The notes beneath the pieces were generated by a model, which was not told the origin of the DNA, ran no database searches, and saw only the letters and a program-made list of their open reading frames with translations. This document shows positions 1-10,447 of a stretch of DNA of 33,440 bases, piece by piece. This DNA comes from Pseudomonadota bacterium (GTDB lineage: Bacteria > Pseudomonadota > Alphaproteobacteria > Rhodospirillales > Magnetospirillaceae), in NCBI GenBank assembly GCA_021818185.1, contig JAKAFA010000005.1:1-33440 (forward strand), in the 5' to 3' direction. The position numbers and the translations under genes are program-made. Within the stretch, counting starts at the first letter, position 1. Every line of letters begins with the position of its first letter.

Positions 1-678
1 CGCCGACTGGCTCGCTCGCGCATCGGGGCCCAAGCCGCGAAGCTGGTCGGTAACCTGTCGGGCCAGGACGACCCCGCCGGCATCCACCGGCAGGCCGGCG
101 GCATGCAGCCCGCCGGCGGTAAAGGTGTTGCAGGTCCGCGTCAGGTCGTAGCTGGTGCCGGACGCGTAGAAGACGCTGCCGGGATAGGGCCCCGGCCCCA
201 GGGGAACCGCCCGTCCGTCCGGGCCTTTTGCCAGGTAGCCCCACAGATAGACGCCGAGGCGGTCGAGTCCCGGCCGGGAAACGCCGAGAGAGACGATCTC
301 CGCCCCCGGAAAGGTCCCGGCGGGCGAGGCGGCGATGGGGATGACCAGCATCACCGCGTCGCTGGGGAGGATGGCGCCCAGCATGTCCCCCGATCCGGGA
401 TGGGCCGCCATGTAATAGTCGCGCTCTCCCCAGCCGAAGACCAGTTGGCGCGCGTCAGGGAAGGCGGGCAGCAGCGTGGCCAGCGGGCCATGGATGTCGG
501 CGGCCGCCAAGCCGATTTCGGTATGCCAGGACCGGGCGACGACGACGAGGGAGGCATCCTGCGGCGCGCTCCCCGCATAGGGCGGCACCGGACTCCACGC
601 GCCGCAGCCCGGCAGAACCGCGGCCAGCGCCGCGGCCAGCACTGTCCGCCGCCGGACTCCTCGCCGATCTGCCGCCAT
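1..678 (-). CDS. DUF2459/TIGR02117-like putative lipoprotein, C-terminus cut by the window edge
   Basis: Reverse-strand frame from ATG at 678 translates MAADRRGVRRRTVLAAALAAVLPGCGAWSPVPPYAG...SWHTEIGLAAADIHGPLATLLPAFPDARQLVFGWGERDYYMAAHPGSGDMLGAILPS... and stays open to base 1. Lipobox-like LPGC; SWHTEIGL and FGWGERDYYM resemble DUF2459. Starts 5 bp after the nuoN stop. Confidence 0.7.
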   Translation of the reverse strand, partial: MAADRRGVRRRTVLAAALAAVLPGCGAWSPVPPYAGSAPQDASLVVVARSWHTEIGLAAADIHGPLATLLPAFPDARQLVFGWGERDYYMAAHPGSGDMLGAILPSDAVMLVIPIAASPAGTFPGAEIVSLGVSRPGLDRLGVYLWGYLAKGPDGRAVPLGPGPYPGSVFYASGTSYDLTRTCNTFTAGGLHAAGLPVDAGGVVLARQVTDQLRGLGPDARASQSA

Positions 679-682
679 CGGC

Positions 683-2107
683 TCAGCCTCCAAGAGTCGC
701 TCGCCGGATCAACGCCATCAAGGGCGCCGGCGCCATTCCCAGCCAGACCAGCACGCCGGTCAGCATCGCCAGGACCAGGGCGCCGGCCCAGCGGGTCGGT
801 TCCGGCACCGCTTCCACCGGCCGGCCCGCCGCCATCAGGGCGATGACCCGCAGGTAGTAGAATAGGCCGATGACGCTGCCGGCCACCAGGGCGCCGACGG
901 CGGGCCACCAGCCGCCGTGGATGCCGGCCATCAGCACGGTGAGCTTGGCGAAGAATCCCATGGTCAGCGGCATGCCGGCCAGGGCGAACAGCATCAGGAC
1001 CAGCACGGCGGCCAGCCAGGGACGCCGCCACATCAGCCCGCGATAGGCGCTCAACTGTTCGATATCGTCGCCGGCCTGACCGGCCGAAAGCTGGGTGATG
1101 ACGCCAAAGGCGCCCAGGGTCATGACCGCATAGGCGGCAAGGTAATAGGCCGCCGCCTCGGCCCCCAGAACGCCGCCGGCCAGCACGGCGAGCAGCAGGT
1201 AGCCGAAATGGGCGATGGAGGAATAGGCCAGCAGGCGTTTGAAATTGTCCTGCAACAGCGCCAGCAGGTTGCCGGCGAGGATGGTGGCGACGGCGATCGC
1301 CTGGATCACCGTTGCGCCGGGGCCGGAGGCCAGCGGCGTGTCGTGGGCCAGGCGCAGCAGCAGCGCGAACACCGCCCCCTTGGACACCACCGCGATGAAT
1401 CCGGCCACCGGGGCCGAAGCCCCCTGGTAGACGTCGGGCGCCCACATATGGAAGGGCACCAGCGACAGCTTGAAGCCGATCCCGGCGATCACCAGGGCGA
1501 AGGCCAACAGGATTGCCGGATCGCTCCCCGCCCGGCCCAGCGCAAACGCAATTCCGGCGAAGGAGAGACTGCCGCACCTCAGGTAGAGCAGCGCGATGCC
1601 GAACAGCAGGATGGCCGAAGAAAATCCGGCCAGGATCAGGTATTTGAGCCCCGCCTCGATGGGGCGTTCGCGGCCGTGGGCATAGGCGATCAAGCCGAGC
1701 AGGGCGACGCTCAAGGTCTCCAGGCCGAGGATGAACGAGGCGAAATGGTCGCTGGCCGCCACCGCCATCGCTCCGAAGGCCGCCAGCAGAAGCAGCAGGG
1801 AATGCGCTTCCCGCGGCTCGGGCCGGCGGTGGAGATAGCCAAGGGACAGCAGCAGGACGGCCAGGGTGGCCGCCAGCATCAGGCCGGCGAAGTACAGGGC
1901 GTAGCCATCGATCATCAGCAGCGGCGTCACCTGCCGCGGTACCACGCCGGCCGCCGGCCACAGGGCGGCGAAGGCCAGCACCGTTCCCAGCGCCGCGAGG
2001 CTGGCGGCCAGGGCCGGGCGGCGGAAGGCGGCCGCCAGGGTGACGGCCGGCACGGCGACGCCCATCACCAGGAAGGGGAGGAGGGCCGTCAGGTCGCCGC
2101 CGGTCAT
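683..2107 (-). CDS. nuoN: NADH-quinone oxidoreductase subunit N
   Basis: MTGGDLTALLPFLVMG...; proton-translocating antiporter-like motifs (FKLSLVPFHMWAPDVYQGASAPVAGF, LLAYSSIAHFGYLL). ATGA overlap with nuoM. Confidence 0.95.
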   Translation of the reverse strand: MTGGDLTALLPFLVMGVAVPAVTLAAAFRRPALAASLAALGTVLAFAALWPAAGVVPRQVTPLLMIDGYALYFAGLMLAATLAVLLLSLGYLHRRPEPREAHSLLLLLAAFGAMAVAASDHFASFILGLETLSVALLGLIAYAHGRERPIEAGLKYLILAGFSSAILLFGIALLYLRCGSLSFAGIAFALGRAGSDPAILLAFALVIAGIGFKLSLVPFHMWAPDVYQGASAPVAGFIAVVSKGAVFALLLRLAHDTPLASGPGATVIQAIAVATILAGNLLALLQDNFKRLLAYSSIAHFGYLLLAVLAGGVLGAEAAAYYLAAYAVMTLGAFGVITQLSAGQAGDDIEQLSAYRGLMWRRPWLAAVLVLMLFALAGMPLTMGFFAKLTVLMAGIHGGWWPAVGALVAGSVIGLFYYLRVIALMAAGRPVEAVPEPTRWAGALVLAMLTGVLVWLGMAPAPLMALIRRATLGG

Positions 2108-3564
2108 GGCGCGGCGGTCCCGGCGACGGCGCCGAGGCTGGGCCCGGCGAGGTCGAAGACGGGCTGCGGATAGAGCCCGAACCACACCAGCCCGGCCACC
2201 ATCACCGCCATTACCGCCAGGTGGCCGAAAGAAAAATCGGCGGCGGCGGCGCGGGCCGGTCCGTGGAAGGTCCGCTGCACCAGGGTCAGGGCATAGACGA
2301 CGCTGACCACCAACCCCAGGGCGCCGATGGCGGCGAAGGCCGGTGCCGCGGCCCAGCTTCCCAGCAGGACCAGGAACTCGCCGACGAAATTGCCGAGCCC
2401 TGGCAAGCCGAGGGAGGCGAGGGCGAGGACCAGCCCGGCGGCCGACAGGCGCGGCATCGACGCCCACAGGCCGCCCAGACGGTCGAGGTCGCGGGTGTGC
2501 AGGCGCTCCTGCACGGCGCCGACCACCATGAACAGGCCGCCGGTGGACAGACCGTGGGCCAGCATCTGCATGACCACGCCCTGGAGCGCCAGGCGGTTGT
2601 CGGCGTAGATGCCGAGCAGCACGAAACCGAGATGGCTGACGCTGGTATAGGCGACCAGGCGCTTGGCGTCGTCCTGGGCGAAGGCCAGCATGCCGCCATA
2701 AAGGATGCCGGCCACCCCCAGGGCCATCGCCACCGGCGCAAAGGCGTGCGACTGGGCGGGAAACAGCGGCACGGCGAAGCGCAGAAGGCCGTAGGCGCCG
2801 GTCTTCAGCAGCAGGCCGGCCAGGACGACGCTGCCGGCGGTGGGCGCCTCGGTGTGGGCGTCGGGCAGCCAGGTATGAAGCGGCACCGCCGGTAGCTTGA
2901 CGGCGAAGGCGAGGAAGAAGCCCAGCATCAGCAGCCATCCCGTCACTCCGCCGGGCGCATGGCCGATCAGGGCGAAATAGTCGAAGCGGCGCAGCCCGGC
3001 AGAGGGGGCGGCCAGGACCCCCAGGGCGAGGATCGCCACCAGCATCAGCAGGCCGCCGCCCTGGGTGAACAGGAAGAACTTGATCGCCGCCCGCATCCGG
3101 TCCTCGTGGCCCCAAAGCGCGATCAGGAAAAACATCGGGACCAGCATCAATTCCCACAGCAGGAAGAACAGGACGAGGTCGAGGGCGAGGAACACCCCGA
3201 CGATGCCGCCCAGGGTCCACAGCAGGTTGAAATGGAAGAAGCCGACCCGGTCGCCGATTTCGGTCCACGAGGCGCCGACCGCCAGGATTCCCAGCACCAG
3301 GGTAAGCAGGATCAGCACCAGGCTGAGGCCGTCGAGGCCGAGATGCAGGCCGATGCCAAGCGACGGGATCCAGGGCCGGGCGAAATCCGCCAGCCATCCG
3401 CCGGCAGCGGGAAGGGCCTTGCTCCACACGGCCAGCACCAGAGCCAGGTCGACGGCTAGGGCGGCCAGCGCCACTCCCCGCACGGCGGTGCCGCCGGCCC
3501 GCTGGACCGCCCAGGCCAAGGCACCGCCCATCAGGGGCACGAGGATCAGCCAGGGCAGCATCAT
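2104..3564 (-). CDS. nuoM: NADH-quinone oxidoreductase subunit M
   Basis: MMLPWLILVPLMGG...; LWELMLVPMFFLIALWG, VKLPAVPLHTWLPDAHTEAPTAGSVVLAGLLLKTGAYGLLRF, RLVAYTSVSHLGFV. Overlaps the nuoL stop. Confidence 0.96.
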   Translation of the reverse strand: MMLPWLILVPLMGGALAWAVQRAGGTAVRGVALAALAVDLALVLAVWSKALPAAGGWLADFARPWIPSLGIGLHLGLDGLSLVLILLTLVLGILAVGASWTEIGDRVGFFHFNLLWTLGGIVGVFLALDLVLFFLLWELMLVPMFFLIALWGHEDRMRAAIKFFLFTQGGGLLMLVAILALGVLAAPSAGLRRFDYFALIGHAPGGVTGWLLMLGFFLAFAVKLPAVPLHTWLPDAHTEAPTAGSVVLAGLLLKTGAYGLLRFAVPLFPAQSHAFAPVAMALGVAGILYGGMLAFAQDDAKRLVAYTSVSHLGFVLLGIYADNRLALQGVVMQMLAHGLSTGGLFMVVGAVQERLHTRDLDRLGGLWASMPRLSAAGLVLALASLGLPGLGNFVGEFLVLLGSWAAAPAFAAIGALGLVVSVVYALTLVQRTFHGPARAAAADFSFGHLAVMAVMVAGLVWFGLYPQPVFDLAGPSLGAVAGTAAP

Positions 3565-5441
3565 GCCAGCACCGAAATTGCGACGGTCAGGATGGTGCCG
3601 GCACCGATCCAGGCGGCGTACCAGCGCACCTGTCCGGTCTGCCAGCGGCTGAGCATGGCGTGGCTCTGGCGGCAGAAGGCGGCCAGCGCGTCGAATCCAG
3701 CATCGATCACGTCGGCGCGGCCGGCGCGGGCGGTGGCCACCAGCGGGCGGACCAGCAGCCGGTCGTAAAGCCAGTCGAACCCCCAGCCGGCCGCCCAGCA
3801 GCGGCGCATCGCTTCGGCCGCCGGATGGCGGAGGATCGTGGCGACCATGGCGGGGCGGCGGCAATAGGCGACATAGGCGGCGAACACCCCGGCCAGGGCG
3901 ACCAGCGCCGCGAATATGCTGGCTGCCGCCTCGCCGCCAGGATCGCCGGGCGGGGGCGGGCCGGGAAAGACCGGCGCCAGGAAATCGGTCAGCGCCGGCA
4001 CGCCGCCGAAGAAGTCGGGCGTTTCGACGAAGCCGCCGATCAGGGCCAGGACCGACAGCACCACCAGCGGGACCGCCACCGCCGGTCCGATCCCCCCCCG
4101 CGGCGGGGTGCGGACCGGTCCCAGGAACACCACGAACACCGCGCGGAAGATGTAAAGGCCGGTCAGGAAGGTGCCGAGGATCCCGGCGGCCCACAGCGCC
4201 CTGCCGAAGGGGCCGGCCGACCAGGCCCGCCACAGGATCAGGTCCTTGCTGTAGAAGCCGGCGGTGACCAGCGGCAGGGCGGCCAGCGACGACGCCCCGA
4301 TCAGGAAGGCCCAGAACACCAACGGCAGCCGCTGCCGCAATCCGCCCATGCGGAAGATGTCGTGTTCCTCGTGCAGACGCTGGATCACCACCCCCGCGGC
4401 CAGGAACAGCAGCGCCTTGAAGAAGGCATGGGTCATCAGGTGGAAGATGGCCGAGGCCCACGCTCCGACGCCCAGCGCCAGCACCATGTAGCCGATCTGG
4501 CTGATGGTGGAATAGGCCAGGATGCGCTTGAGGTCGGTCTGGCTGAGGGCGCTGAATGCCGCCAGCACCAGGGTGGCGGCACCGATGGCGCCGACCGCGT
4601 CGCGGACGGCCGGTGCCAGGTCGAACAGGGCATGGGTCCGGGCGATGAGGTAGATTCCGGCGGTTACCATGGTGGCGGCGTGAATCAGGGCGCTGACCGG
4701 GGTCGGGCCGGCCATGGCGTCGGGCAGCCAGGTCTGGAGCGGCAGCTGCGCCGACTTGCCGATGGCGCCGCCCAGCAGCAGCGCAGCGGCGGCCACCGCC
4801 AGCGGCGCGCCGGCCGGCCATTGCCCCTGGGCGCGGCCCATCAGCGCCTGGATGTCGGTGGTGTCCAGGTGGGTGAACAGCAGCAGCAGGCCGATGGCGA
4901 AGGCGGTGTCGCCGATGCGGGTGACGATGAACGCCTTGCGCGCCGCCCGGCCGTTGGCCGGGTCGCGATACCAGAAGCCGATCAGCAGGTAGCTGCACAG
5001 GCCGACGCCTTCCCAGCCGAGATAAAGCAGCAGCAGGTCGGCGGCCAGCACCAGGACGAGCATGGCGGCGACGAACAGGTTCATGCTGGCGAAATAGCGG
5101 GCGTATCCCTCGTCGCCGGCCATGAACTCGGCGGAATAGAGGTGGATGAGGACGCCGATGACGGTGACCACCAGCACCATGATCAGCGACAGCGCGTCGA
5201 GCCGGAAGCCGATGCGCGGGGCGAAGCCGTCGACGGTCATCCAGGTCCAGGCCGAGACCTCGACCGGGACCGGCGATGCCAGGAACCAGGCCGTCAGCCC
5301 CAGCGCCATGCCGGCGGCGATTCCCACCGACCCAACTCCGACCACCGCGATCCCGCGGGCGCCCAGACGCGCCCCGGCCAGGAACAGCATCAGGAAGCCG
5401 AGCAAGGGAAGGACGGGAATCAGGGCTGCCAGCACGCCCAT
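3561..5441 (-). CDS. nuoL: NADH-quinone oxidoreductase subunit L
   Basis: 626 aa; YLGWEGVGLCSYLLIGFWY, GKSAQLPLQTWLPDAMAGPTPVSALIHAATMVTAGIYLIAR, KRILAYSTISQIGYM. Confidence 0.96.
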   Translation of the reverse strand: MGVLAALIPVLPLLGFLMLFLAGARLGARGIAVVGVGSVGIAAGMALGLTAWFLASPVPVEVSAWTWMTVDGFAPRIGFRLDALSLIMVLVVTVIGVLIHLYSAEFMAGDEGYARYFASMNLFVAAMLVLVLAADLLLLYLGWEGVGLCSYLLIGFWYRDPANGRAARKAFIVTRIGDTAFAIGLLLLFTHLDTTDIQALMGRAQGQWPAGAPLAVAAAALLLGGAIGKSAQLPLQTWLPDAMAGPTPVSALIHAATMVTAGIYLIARTHALFDLAPAVRDAVGAIGAATLVLAAFSALSQTDLKRILAYSTISQIGYMVLALGVGAWASAIFHLMTHAFFKALLFLAAGVVIQRLHEEHDIFRMGGLRQRLPLVFWAFLIGASSLAALPLVTAGFYSKDLILWRAWSAGPFGRALWAAGILGTFLTGLYIFRAVFVVFLGPVRTPPRGGIGPAVAVPLVVLSVLALIGGFVETPDFFGGVPALTDFLAPVFPGPPPPGDPGGEAAASIFAALVALAGVFAAYVAYCRRPAMVATILRHPAAEAMRRCWAAGWGFDWLYDRLLVRPLVATARAGRADVIDAGFDALAAFCRQSHAMLSRWQTGQVRWYAAWIGAGTILTVAISVLA

Positions 5442-5444
5442 GGC

Positions 5445-5753
5445 TCACCCCCGCAGCCGCGAGGCGGCATCGGCGTCCAGAGTCGCCGCCTGGCGGTGGA
5501 TCCGCAGCACCAGGGCCAGGCCGACCGCGACCTCGGCGGCGGCCAGCGTCAGCACCACGATGAACAACACCTGGCCGTCGGCCTGGCCCCAGCGGGCCCC
5601 GGCCGCCACGAAGACCAGGCCGGCGGCGTTCAGCATGATTTCCAGCGCCATCAGGATGAAGACCAGATTGCGGCGGGCCAGGACGCCGGCCAGTCCCAGG
5701 GTGAACAGCAGGCAGGCGAGCAGCACGGCGGCCTCGGGCGGGACGGCGGTCAT
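5445..5753 (-). CDS. nuoK: NADH-quinone oxidoreductase subunit K
   Basis: 102 aa; LARRNLVFILMALEIMLNAAGLVFVAA, FIVVLTLAAAEVAVGLALVL. Confidence 0.94.
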   Translation of the reverse strand: MTAVPPEAAVLLACLLFTLGLAGVLARRNLVFILMALEIMLNAAGLVFVAAGARWGQADGQVLFIVVLTLAAAEVAVGLALVLRIHRQAATLDADAASRLRG

Positions 5754-6253
5754 CGGTCGGGCTCCTTTCCGGCGGATCGGCCCAGATGATGGGCGGTCAC
5801 CAGGGCGGCCAGCAGCAGCAGGGAGGCGAGTTCGACGGCCAGCAGATAGGGGCCGAACAGCAGGGCGCCGACCGCACCCGGCCCCACCTCGCCCCCCGAT
5901 GCCGGGCCGGTCGCCCGCCACAGCAGGGCCAGCAATTCCGCCAGCAGCGCCAGTGCCAGCACCGCCGGGCCGGCCCAGGTGCGCGGCGCCATCCACTGCC
6001 GCTCGCGGCGGGCGGCGGGCTCGCCCAGGTTCATCATCATCACCACGAAGATGAATAGGACCATGATGGCGCCGGCATAGACCAGCGCCTCCAGCGCGGC
6101 GGCGAACGGGGCGCCTAGGGTGTAAAACACCACGGCGACCGCCAGCAGCGAGACCACCAGATAAAGCAGCGCGTGCACGGCGCGGCTGGCGGTGATCACC
6201 CGCAGGGTGGCGAGGGCGGCGACGATCGCGGAGATGATGAAGGCGGCGGCCAT
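5750..6253 (-). CDS. nuoJ: NADH-quinone oxidoreductase subunit J
   Basis: MAAAFIISAIVAALATLRVITASRAVHALLYLVVSLLAVAVVFYTLGAPFAAALEALVYAGAIMVLFIFVVMMMNL. Confidence 0.94.
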   Translation of the reverse strand: MAAAFIISAIVAALATLRVITASRAVHALLYLVVSLLAVAVVFYTLGAPFAAALEALVYAGAIMVLFIFVVMMMNLGEPAARRERQWMAPRTWAGPAVLALALLAELLALLWRATGPASGGEVGPGAVGALLFGPYLLAVELASLLLLAALVTAHHLGRSAGKEPDR

Positions 6254-6275
6254 GTCTCCTCCACCGGTCCGGCGG

Positions 6276-6791
6276 TCACGGCAGAAGCCCACGCACGTCG
6301 ACGGGCGGTTCCTCGGCGGCCGCCTCGCCCTTGTCCTTGCCGGCGATGGCCAGGCCGGCAATCCGGTAGAAGTTGTAGCCGGGATACTTCCCCGGCCCGC
6401 TGATCAGCAGATCGCGCTTCTCGTAGACAAGGTTGGGACGGAGGTATTCGCTCATCTCGAAATCGGGGGTGAGCTGGATGGCGTCGGTCGGGCAGGCCTC
6501 CTCGCAATAGCCGCAGAAGATGCATCGCGAGAAATTGATGCGGAAGAAGGCGGGATACCAGCGGCCATCCGGCCGTTCCGCCTTTTGGAGCGCGATGCAA
6601 TCGACCGGGCAAGCCACGGCGCAGAGATAACAGGCGACACAGCGTTCCTCGCCGTCGGGGTCGCGTGACAGAATGATGCGGCCGCGGTAGCGGGGGGGAA
6701 GGTCGGGTTTCTGTTCGGGGTATTGCACCGTCACCCGCCGGTGGAAGAGGTGGAGGAACACCGTCCAGAGGGTCCGCAACTGGCTGAACAT
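6276..6791 (-). CDS. nuoI: NADH-quinone oxidoreductase subunit I
   Basis: Two 4Fe-4S motifs: [18 protein letters not shown] and [19 protein letters not shown]. Confidence 0.96.
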   Translation of the reverse strand: MFSQLRTLWTVFLHLFHRRVTVQYPEQKPDLPPRYRGRIILSRDPDGEERCVACYLCAVACPVDCIALQKAERPDGRWYPAFFRINFSRCIFCGYCEEACPTDAIQLTPDFEMSEYLRPNLVYEKRDLLISGPGKYPGYNFYRIAGLAIAGKDKGEAAAEEPPVDVRGLLP

Positions 6792-6800
6792 GATCGCCTC

Positions 6801-7757
6801 CTACCGGCCGGCGAGAAGGATGGCGCCGGTGGCCGTCAGGTTGAGCAGAGCGAGGGGCAGCATCGCCTTCCAGCCGAAGGCCATCAGTTGGTCGTAGCGT
6901 GGCCGTGGCAGCGCGGCGCGCATCAGGATGACCAGGCCGATCAGCACCGCCAGCTTGATCAGGAACCACAGCAGGGGCGGCAGCGCCGGACCCAGCCAGC
7001 CGCCCAGGAACAGGGTGACGGCCAGGGCGGCCACCAGCACGATGCCGATGTATTCGCCGACAAAGAACATGCCGAATTTCATGCCGGAATATTCGACGTG
7101 GTAGCCGGCGACCAGTTCGCTCTCCGCCTCCGGCAGATCGAAGGGCAGCCGGTGGATGCCGGCCATGCCGGCCAGCAGGAACAGCAGGAAGCCGACGCAT
7201 TGGGGGGCGGCGTACCACAGGCCGCGCTGGGCGGCGACGATGGCGCGCAGGTCGAAGCTGCCGGCCTGCATGACCACGCCCATGACCGACAGGCCGAGGA
7301 ACACCTCGTAGCTCAGCATCTGTGCCGCCGCGCGCAGCCCGCCCAACAGGGAATACTTGTTGTTGGATGCCCAGCCGGCCAGCACCGTGCTGTAGACCGA
7401 CAGGGCGATCATGGCGAGGGCGAAGGGCAGGCCGATGCCGTCAAGGTCGGTGACCCCGATGCCGGGGGCGACGGGAACAACCGCGAAGGCCAGCAGCAGC
7501 GCGGTCATGGCGATGGCCGGCGCCAGGACGAAGGCGGCCCGGTCGGCAAAGGGCGGGACCCAATCCTCCTTGAACAGGATCTTCACCATGTCGGCGACCA
7601 CCTGCAACACGCCGGCCGGCCCCACCCGGTTGGGGCCGTAGCGGTCCTGCCACAGGCCCAGCAGGCGGCGCTCGATCCAGGTCAGCCCCGCCCCCAGCCC
7701 GACCAGCACCACCAGGATGCCGAAGGCGTTGGCCAGGCCGCTTGCCGTGGCGCTCAT
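6801..7757 (-). CDS. nuoH: NADH-quinone oxidoreductase subunit H
   Basis: 318 aa; [75 protein letters not shown]. Confidence 0.97.
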   Translation of the reverse strand: MSATASGLANAFGILVVLVGLGAGLTWIERRLLGLWQDRYGPNRVGPAGVLQVVADMVKILFKEDWVPPFADRAAFVLAPAIAMTALLLAFAVVPVAPGIGVTDLDGIGLPFALAMIALSVYSTVLAGWASNNKYSLLGGLRAAAQMLSYEVFLGLSVMGVVMQAGSFDLRAIVAAQRGLWYAAPQCVGFLLFLLAGMAGIHRLPFDLPEAESELVAGYHVEYSGMKFGMFFVGEYIGIVLVAALAVTLFLGGWLGPALPPLLWFLIKLAVLIGLVILMRAALPRPRYDQLMAFGWKAMLPLALLNLTATGAILLAGR

Positions 7758-10447
7758 GCCAAAGCGCTCCCTTTGGCGACGATTCCCCAGGCCGGCAGCG
7801 CCGGCAGCGCCGGGAACAGCCCGGCGAGCCCACCGGGCAGGCCGAGGCCGATACGGGCGGTGAGGGACAGGCTGGCCCCGGCCAGTTCCAGGATGACGGC
7901 ATCGCCCTCGCCCAGCCCCAGGCGGGCGGCATCCCCGTCCGCCAGGGCCAGGTAGGGCGCCGGCACGCGTTCGGCGACCGCCGGGGCCAGGCGGCTTAGT
8001 TCATCGCTGCCGAACACCTCGTGCATCGGCACGATCAGCCATTGCCCGGCGCGCGCCGCGAAAGCCGCCGGGACGCCGCCGCCATAGGAGGCCGTCGCGT
8101 CGGGCCGCGGTTCGATCAGCCGGCATCCGGGGGGGCCGCCCAGCAAGTCGCCGCCGACCTCCTGCTGGAACTTGTTGATCGCCTGGACCGAGTTCCATCC
8201 CGGCGCCCAGGCGTAGGGCAGCAGGGCGGGCGGCATCGGGCCGTAATAGCCTTCCATGGTGAAGGCCAGCGGTGTGTCGGGATCGTCGGGCGGCTTGGCC
8301 TCGTGCACGGAGATCTCGGCGGCCAGCGCGGTACGCCCGCTGGTGCGGGAAGGCTCGCGGGCGATGCGGGCGCCGGCGATGCGGAACGATGCCGGCGGCG
8401 CCGCCCCGACGATGGCGGCCATGTCCGGCAGATGGTGGGCGCAGGCGGCGGTCACCTCGTCCAGGCCGGTCCAGCCGGCGAAGTCAGGCCGGCCGGCGGC
8501 GATGCCGGCATCCCGCAGCCAGCGCCAGCTTTCCCGGATGGCCCCTGCCGGGACGAAGGCCTGGACGAAGCGTTGCGCCCGGCCTTCGTTGCTGACCAGG
8601 GTCCCGTCGGCTTCGGCGAAGGCGGCGGCCGGCAGGATGATGTCCGCCCGGTCGGTGGTCGGCGTCCGCACCTGATCGAGGACGATGACATGGCGGGCGG
8701 CGGCCAGCGCCGTATCCACGTCGGCGGCAGCGGCGCAGCGGTAGAGGTCGGTTTCCAGCGCGATCAGCGTTTCCGCCGTCCCGGCGGCGAGCGCGGCAAG
8801 GGCGTCGTCGAGGCTGCGGCCGCCCATCAGGGCCAGTCCCTGGCTGTTGCAGGCCGGCACCACCGGATGGAAGCGGGCACCGGGCCGGCCGCGGCGATGA
8901 AGCGCCAGGGTAATATTGGCGGCGGCCTCGATCACTGCCGAACTGGCGCAGCCGGTGCCGGTCACCACCAGCGGCCTGTGGGCTTCGGCCAGGGCGCGGG
9001 CGGCGTCCTCCGCCAAAGCCGCCAGGTCGGCCGGCAATCCCGGTACCGCCGGGGCGCCGCCGTCCAGCGCGTGGGCGATGGCGAAGCCCAGGCGGGCGAT
9101 GTCGTCGGGGGCCAGACGGGCGGCCCGTGCCGCCACGTCGTCCAGCCGGGTGGCGGCCGGGGTGGCGACGATCAGCGGCGAGCGGACCGGTTGGGCGGCG
9201 GTGCGGACCGCTGCCTCATGCCAGCGGGGGATGCCCAGGGTTTCGGCGAAGACGAAACTGCCCTCGCGCACCGCCTGGCGCAGGGCCAGCGCCAGCCGGG
9301 GGGCGGTGTTGGGCAGGTCTTCGCCCAGCACCAGCACGGCATCGGCCCGCTCGGCCTCGCTGATCGGCGCGATGGTCACCGGGCCGGCGGTGATCCGGCG
9401 GATCGCTGCCATCTGGCGGGCTTCGGCGGCCGGCAGGCCGAGATGAAAGTTGGCTGGGCCGACCAGGTGCCGCAGGGCGAAATTGGCTTCCAGCGAGGCC
9501 CGCGGCGAGCCGATGCCGATGGCCGTCCCTTGCGCCAGGATGTCGGAGATCCGGGCCAGCGCCTGGTCGGGCGGTACCGGCCGGCCACGCAGCAGTGGGG
9601 CGCGGAGGCGCTGGCCGGACGTGGTGAAGCCGTGGCCGAAGCGGCCGCGGTCGCAGAGGAAATAGCCGTTGACCGCCGGGTGGTAGCGGTTGAGCACCCG
9701 CCGCAACCGGCCGGCCCGCGCGTTGACGGTGGTGTTGCAGCCAAGGCCGCAATGGACGCAGAGCGACGGCGCGCCGCGCAAATCCCACTTGCGCGCGTAA
9801 TCGGTCTCCAGGGGCTTGTCGGTGAAGACGCCGGTCGGGCAGATTTCCGCCAGGTTGCCGGCGAACTCGCTGTCCAGCACGCCGTCGGCATGGCGGCCGA
9901 AATAGACGTCGCGATGGGTGGCGAAGACGTCGAAGTCGCGCCCGCCGGCATAATCGCGGTAGAACCGCACACAGCGGTAACAGGCGATGCAGCGGTTCAT
10001 CTCGTGCTGAAGGAACGGGCCGAGATACTGGTTGCGGAAGGTGCGTTTGGTGAAGCGATAGCGCCGCCGCACATGGCCGGTCATCACCGTCATGTCCTGG
10101 AGATGGCATTCGCCGCCTTCGGGACAGACCGGGCAGTCGTGGGGATGGTTGGTCATCAGCCATTCGATCACCCCGGCCCGGAAGGCCCGGGCCTCGGGAT
10201 CGGCGATGGCGATGCGCATGCCCTCGGCCACCGGGGTCATGCAGGCCATGACGATCCGCCCGCTCCGCCGGTCGCCGTCGCCGTGGATCTGTTTGACGGC
10301 GCATTGCCGGCAGGCCCCCACCGATCCCAGCGCCGGATGCCAGCAGAAATAGGGCAGGTCATAGCCCAGGGACAGGCAGGCACGCAGCAGGTTGTCGCCC
10401 GCCGCCACCGTCACCGCGCGACCGTCGATGCTGATTTGGACGGTCAT
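7754..10447 (-). CDS. nuoG: NADH-quinone oxidoreductase subunit G (E. coli-like, with N7 motif)
   Basis: [88 protein letters not shown]...C (N7); molybdopterin-oxidoreductase-like C-terminus. ATGA overlap with nuoF. Confidence 0.95.
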   Translation of the reverse strand: MTVQISIDGRAVTVAAGDNLLRACLSLGYDLPYFCWHPALGSVGACRQCAVKQIHGDGDRRSGRIVMACMTPVAEGMRIAIADPEARAFRAGVIEWLMTNHPHDCPVCPEGGECHLQDMTVMTGHVRRRYRFTKRTFRNQYLGPFLQHEMNRCIACYRCVRFYRDYAGGRDFDVFATHRDVYFGRHADGVLDSEFAGNLAEICPTGVFTDKPLETDYARKWDLRGAPSLCVHCGLGCNTTVNARAGRLRRVLNRYHPAVNGYFLCDRGRFGHGFTTSGQRLRAPLLRGRPVPPDQALARISDILAQGTAIGIGSPRASLEANFALRHLVGPANFHLGLPAAEARQMAAIRRITAGPVTIAPISEAERADAVLVLGEDLPNTAPRLALALRQAVREGSFVFAETLGIPRWHEAAVRTAAQPVRSPLIVATPAATRLDDVAARAARLAPDDIARLGFAIAHALDGGAPAVPGLPADLAALAEDAARALAEAHRPLVVTGTGCASSAVIEAAANITLALHRRGRPGARFHPVVPACNSQGLALMGGRSLDDALAALAAGTAETLIALETDLYRCAAAADVDTALAAARHVIVLDQVRTPTTDRADIILPAAAFAEADGTLVSNEGRAQRFVQAFVPAGAIRESWRWLRDAGIAAGRPDFAGWTGLDEVTAACAHHLPDMAAIVGAAPPASFRIAGARIAREPSRTSGRTALAAEISVHEAKPPDDPDTPLAFTMEGYYGPMPPALLPYAWAPGWNSVQAINKFQQEVGGDLLGGPPGCRLIEPRPDATASYGGGVPAAFAARAGQWLIVPMHEVFGSDELSRLAPAVAERVPAPYLALADGDAARLGLGEGDAVILELAGASLSLTARIGLGLPGGLAGLFPALPALPAWGIVAKGSALA

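Noticed and set aside
4092-4099. C8 homopolymer in nuoL as a possible phase-variable tract
   Set aside because: The frame is intact and a run this short is unremarkable in a high-GC genome; no evidence of variability.
2104-5448. 1114-aa minus-strand ORF looking like a NuoL-NuoM fusion
   Set aside because: Only its C-terminal part is NuoM (start 3564); the N-terminal part is an out-of-frame reading of nuoL.
3660-5789. 709-aa plus-strand ORF opposite nuoL/nuoK
   Set aside because: Same high-GC antisense artefact; no recognisable domain.
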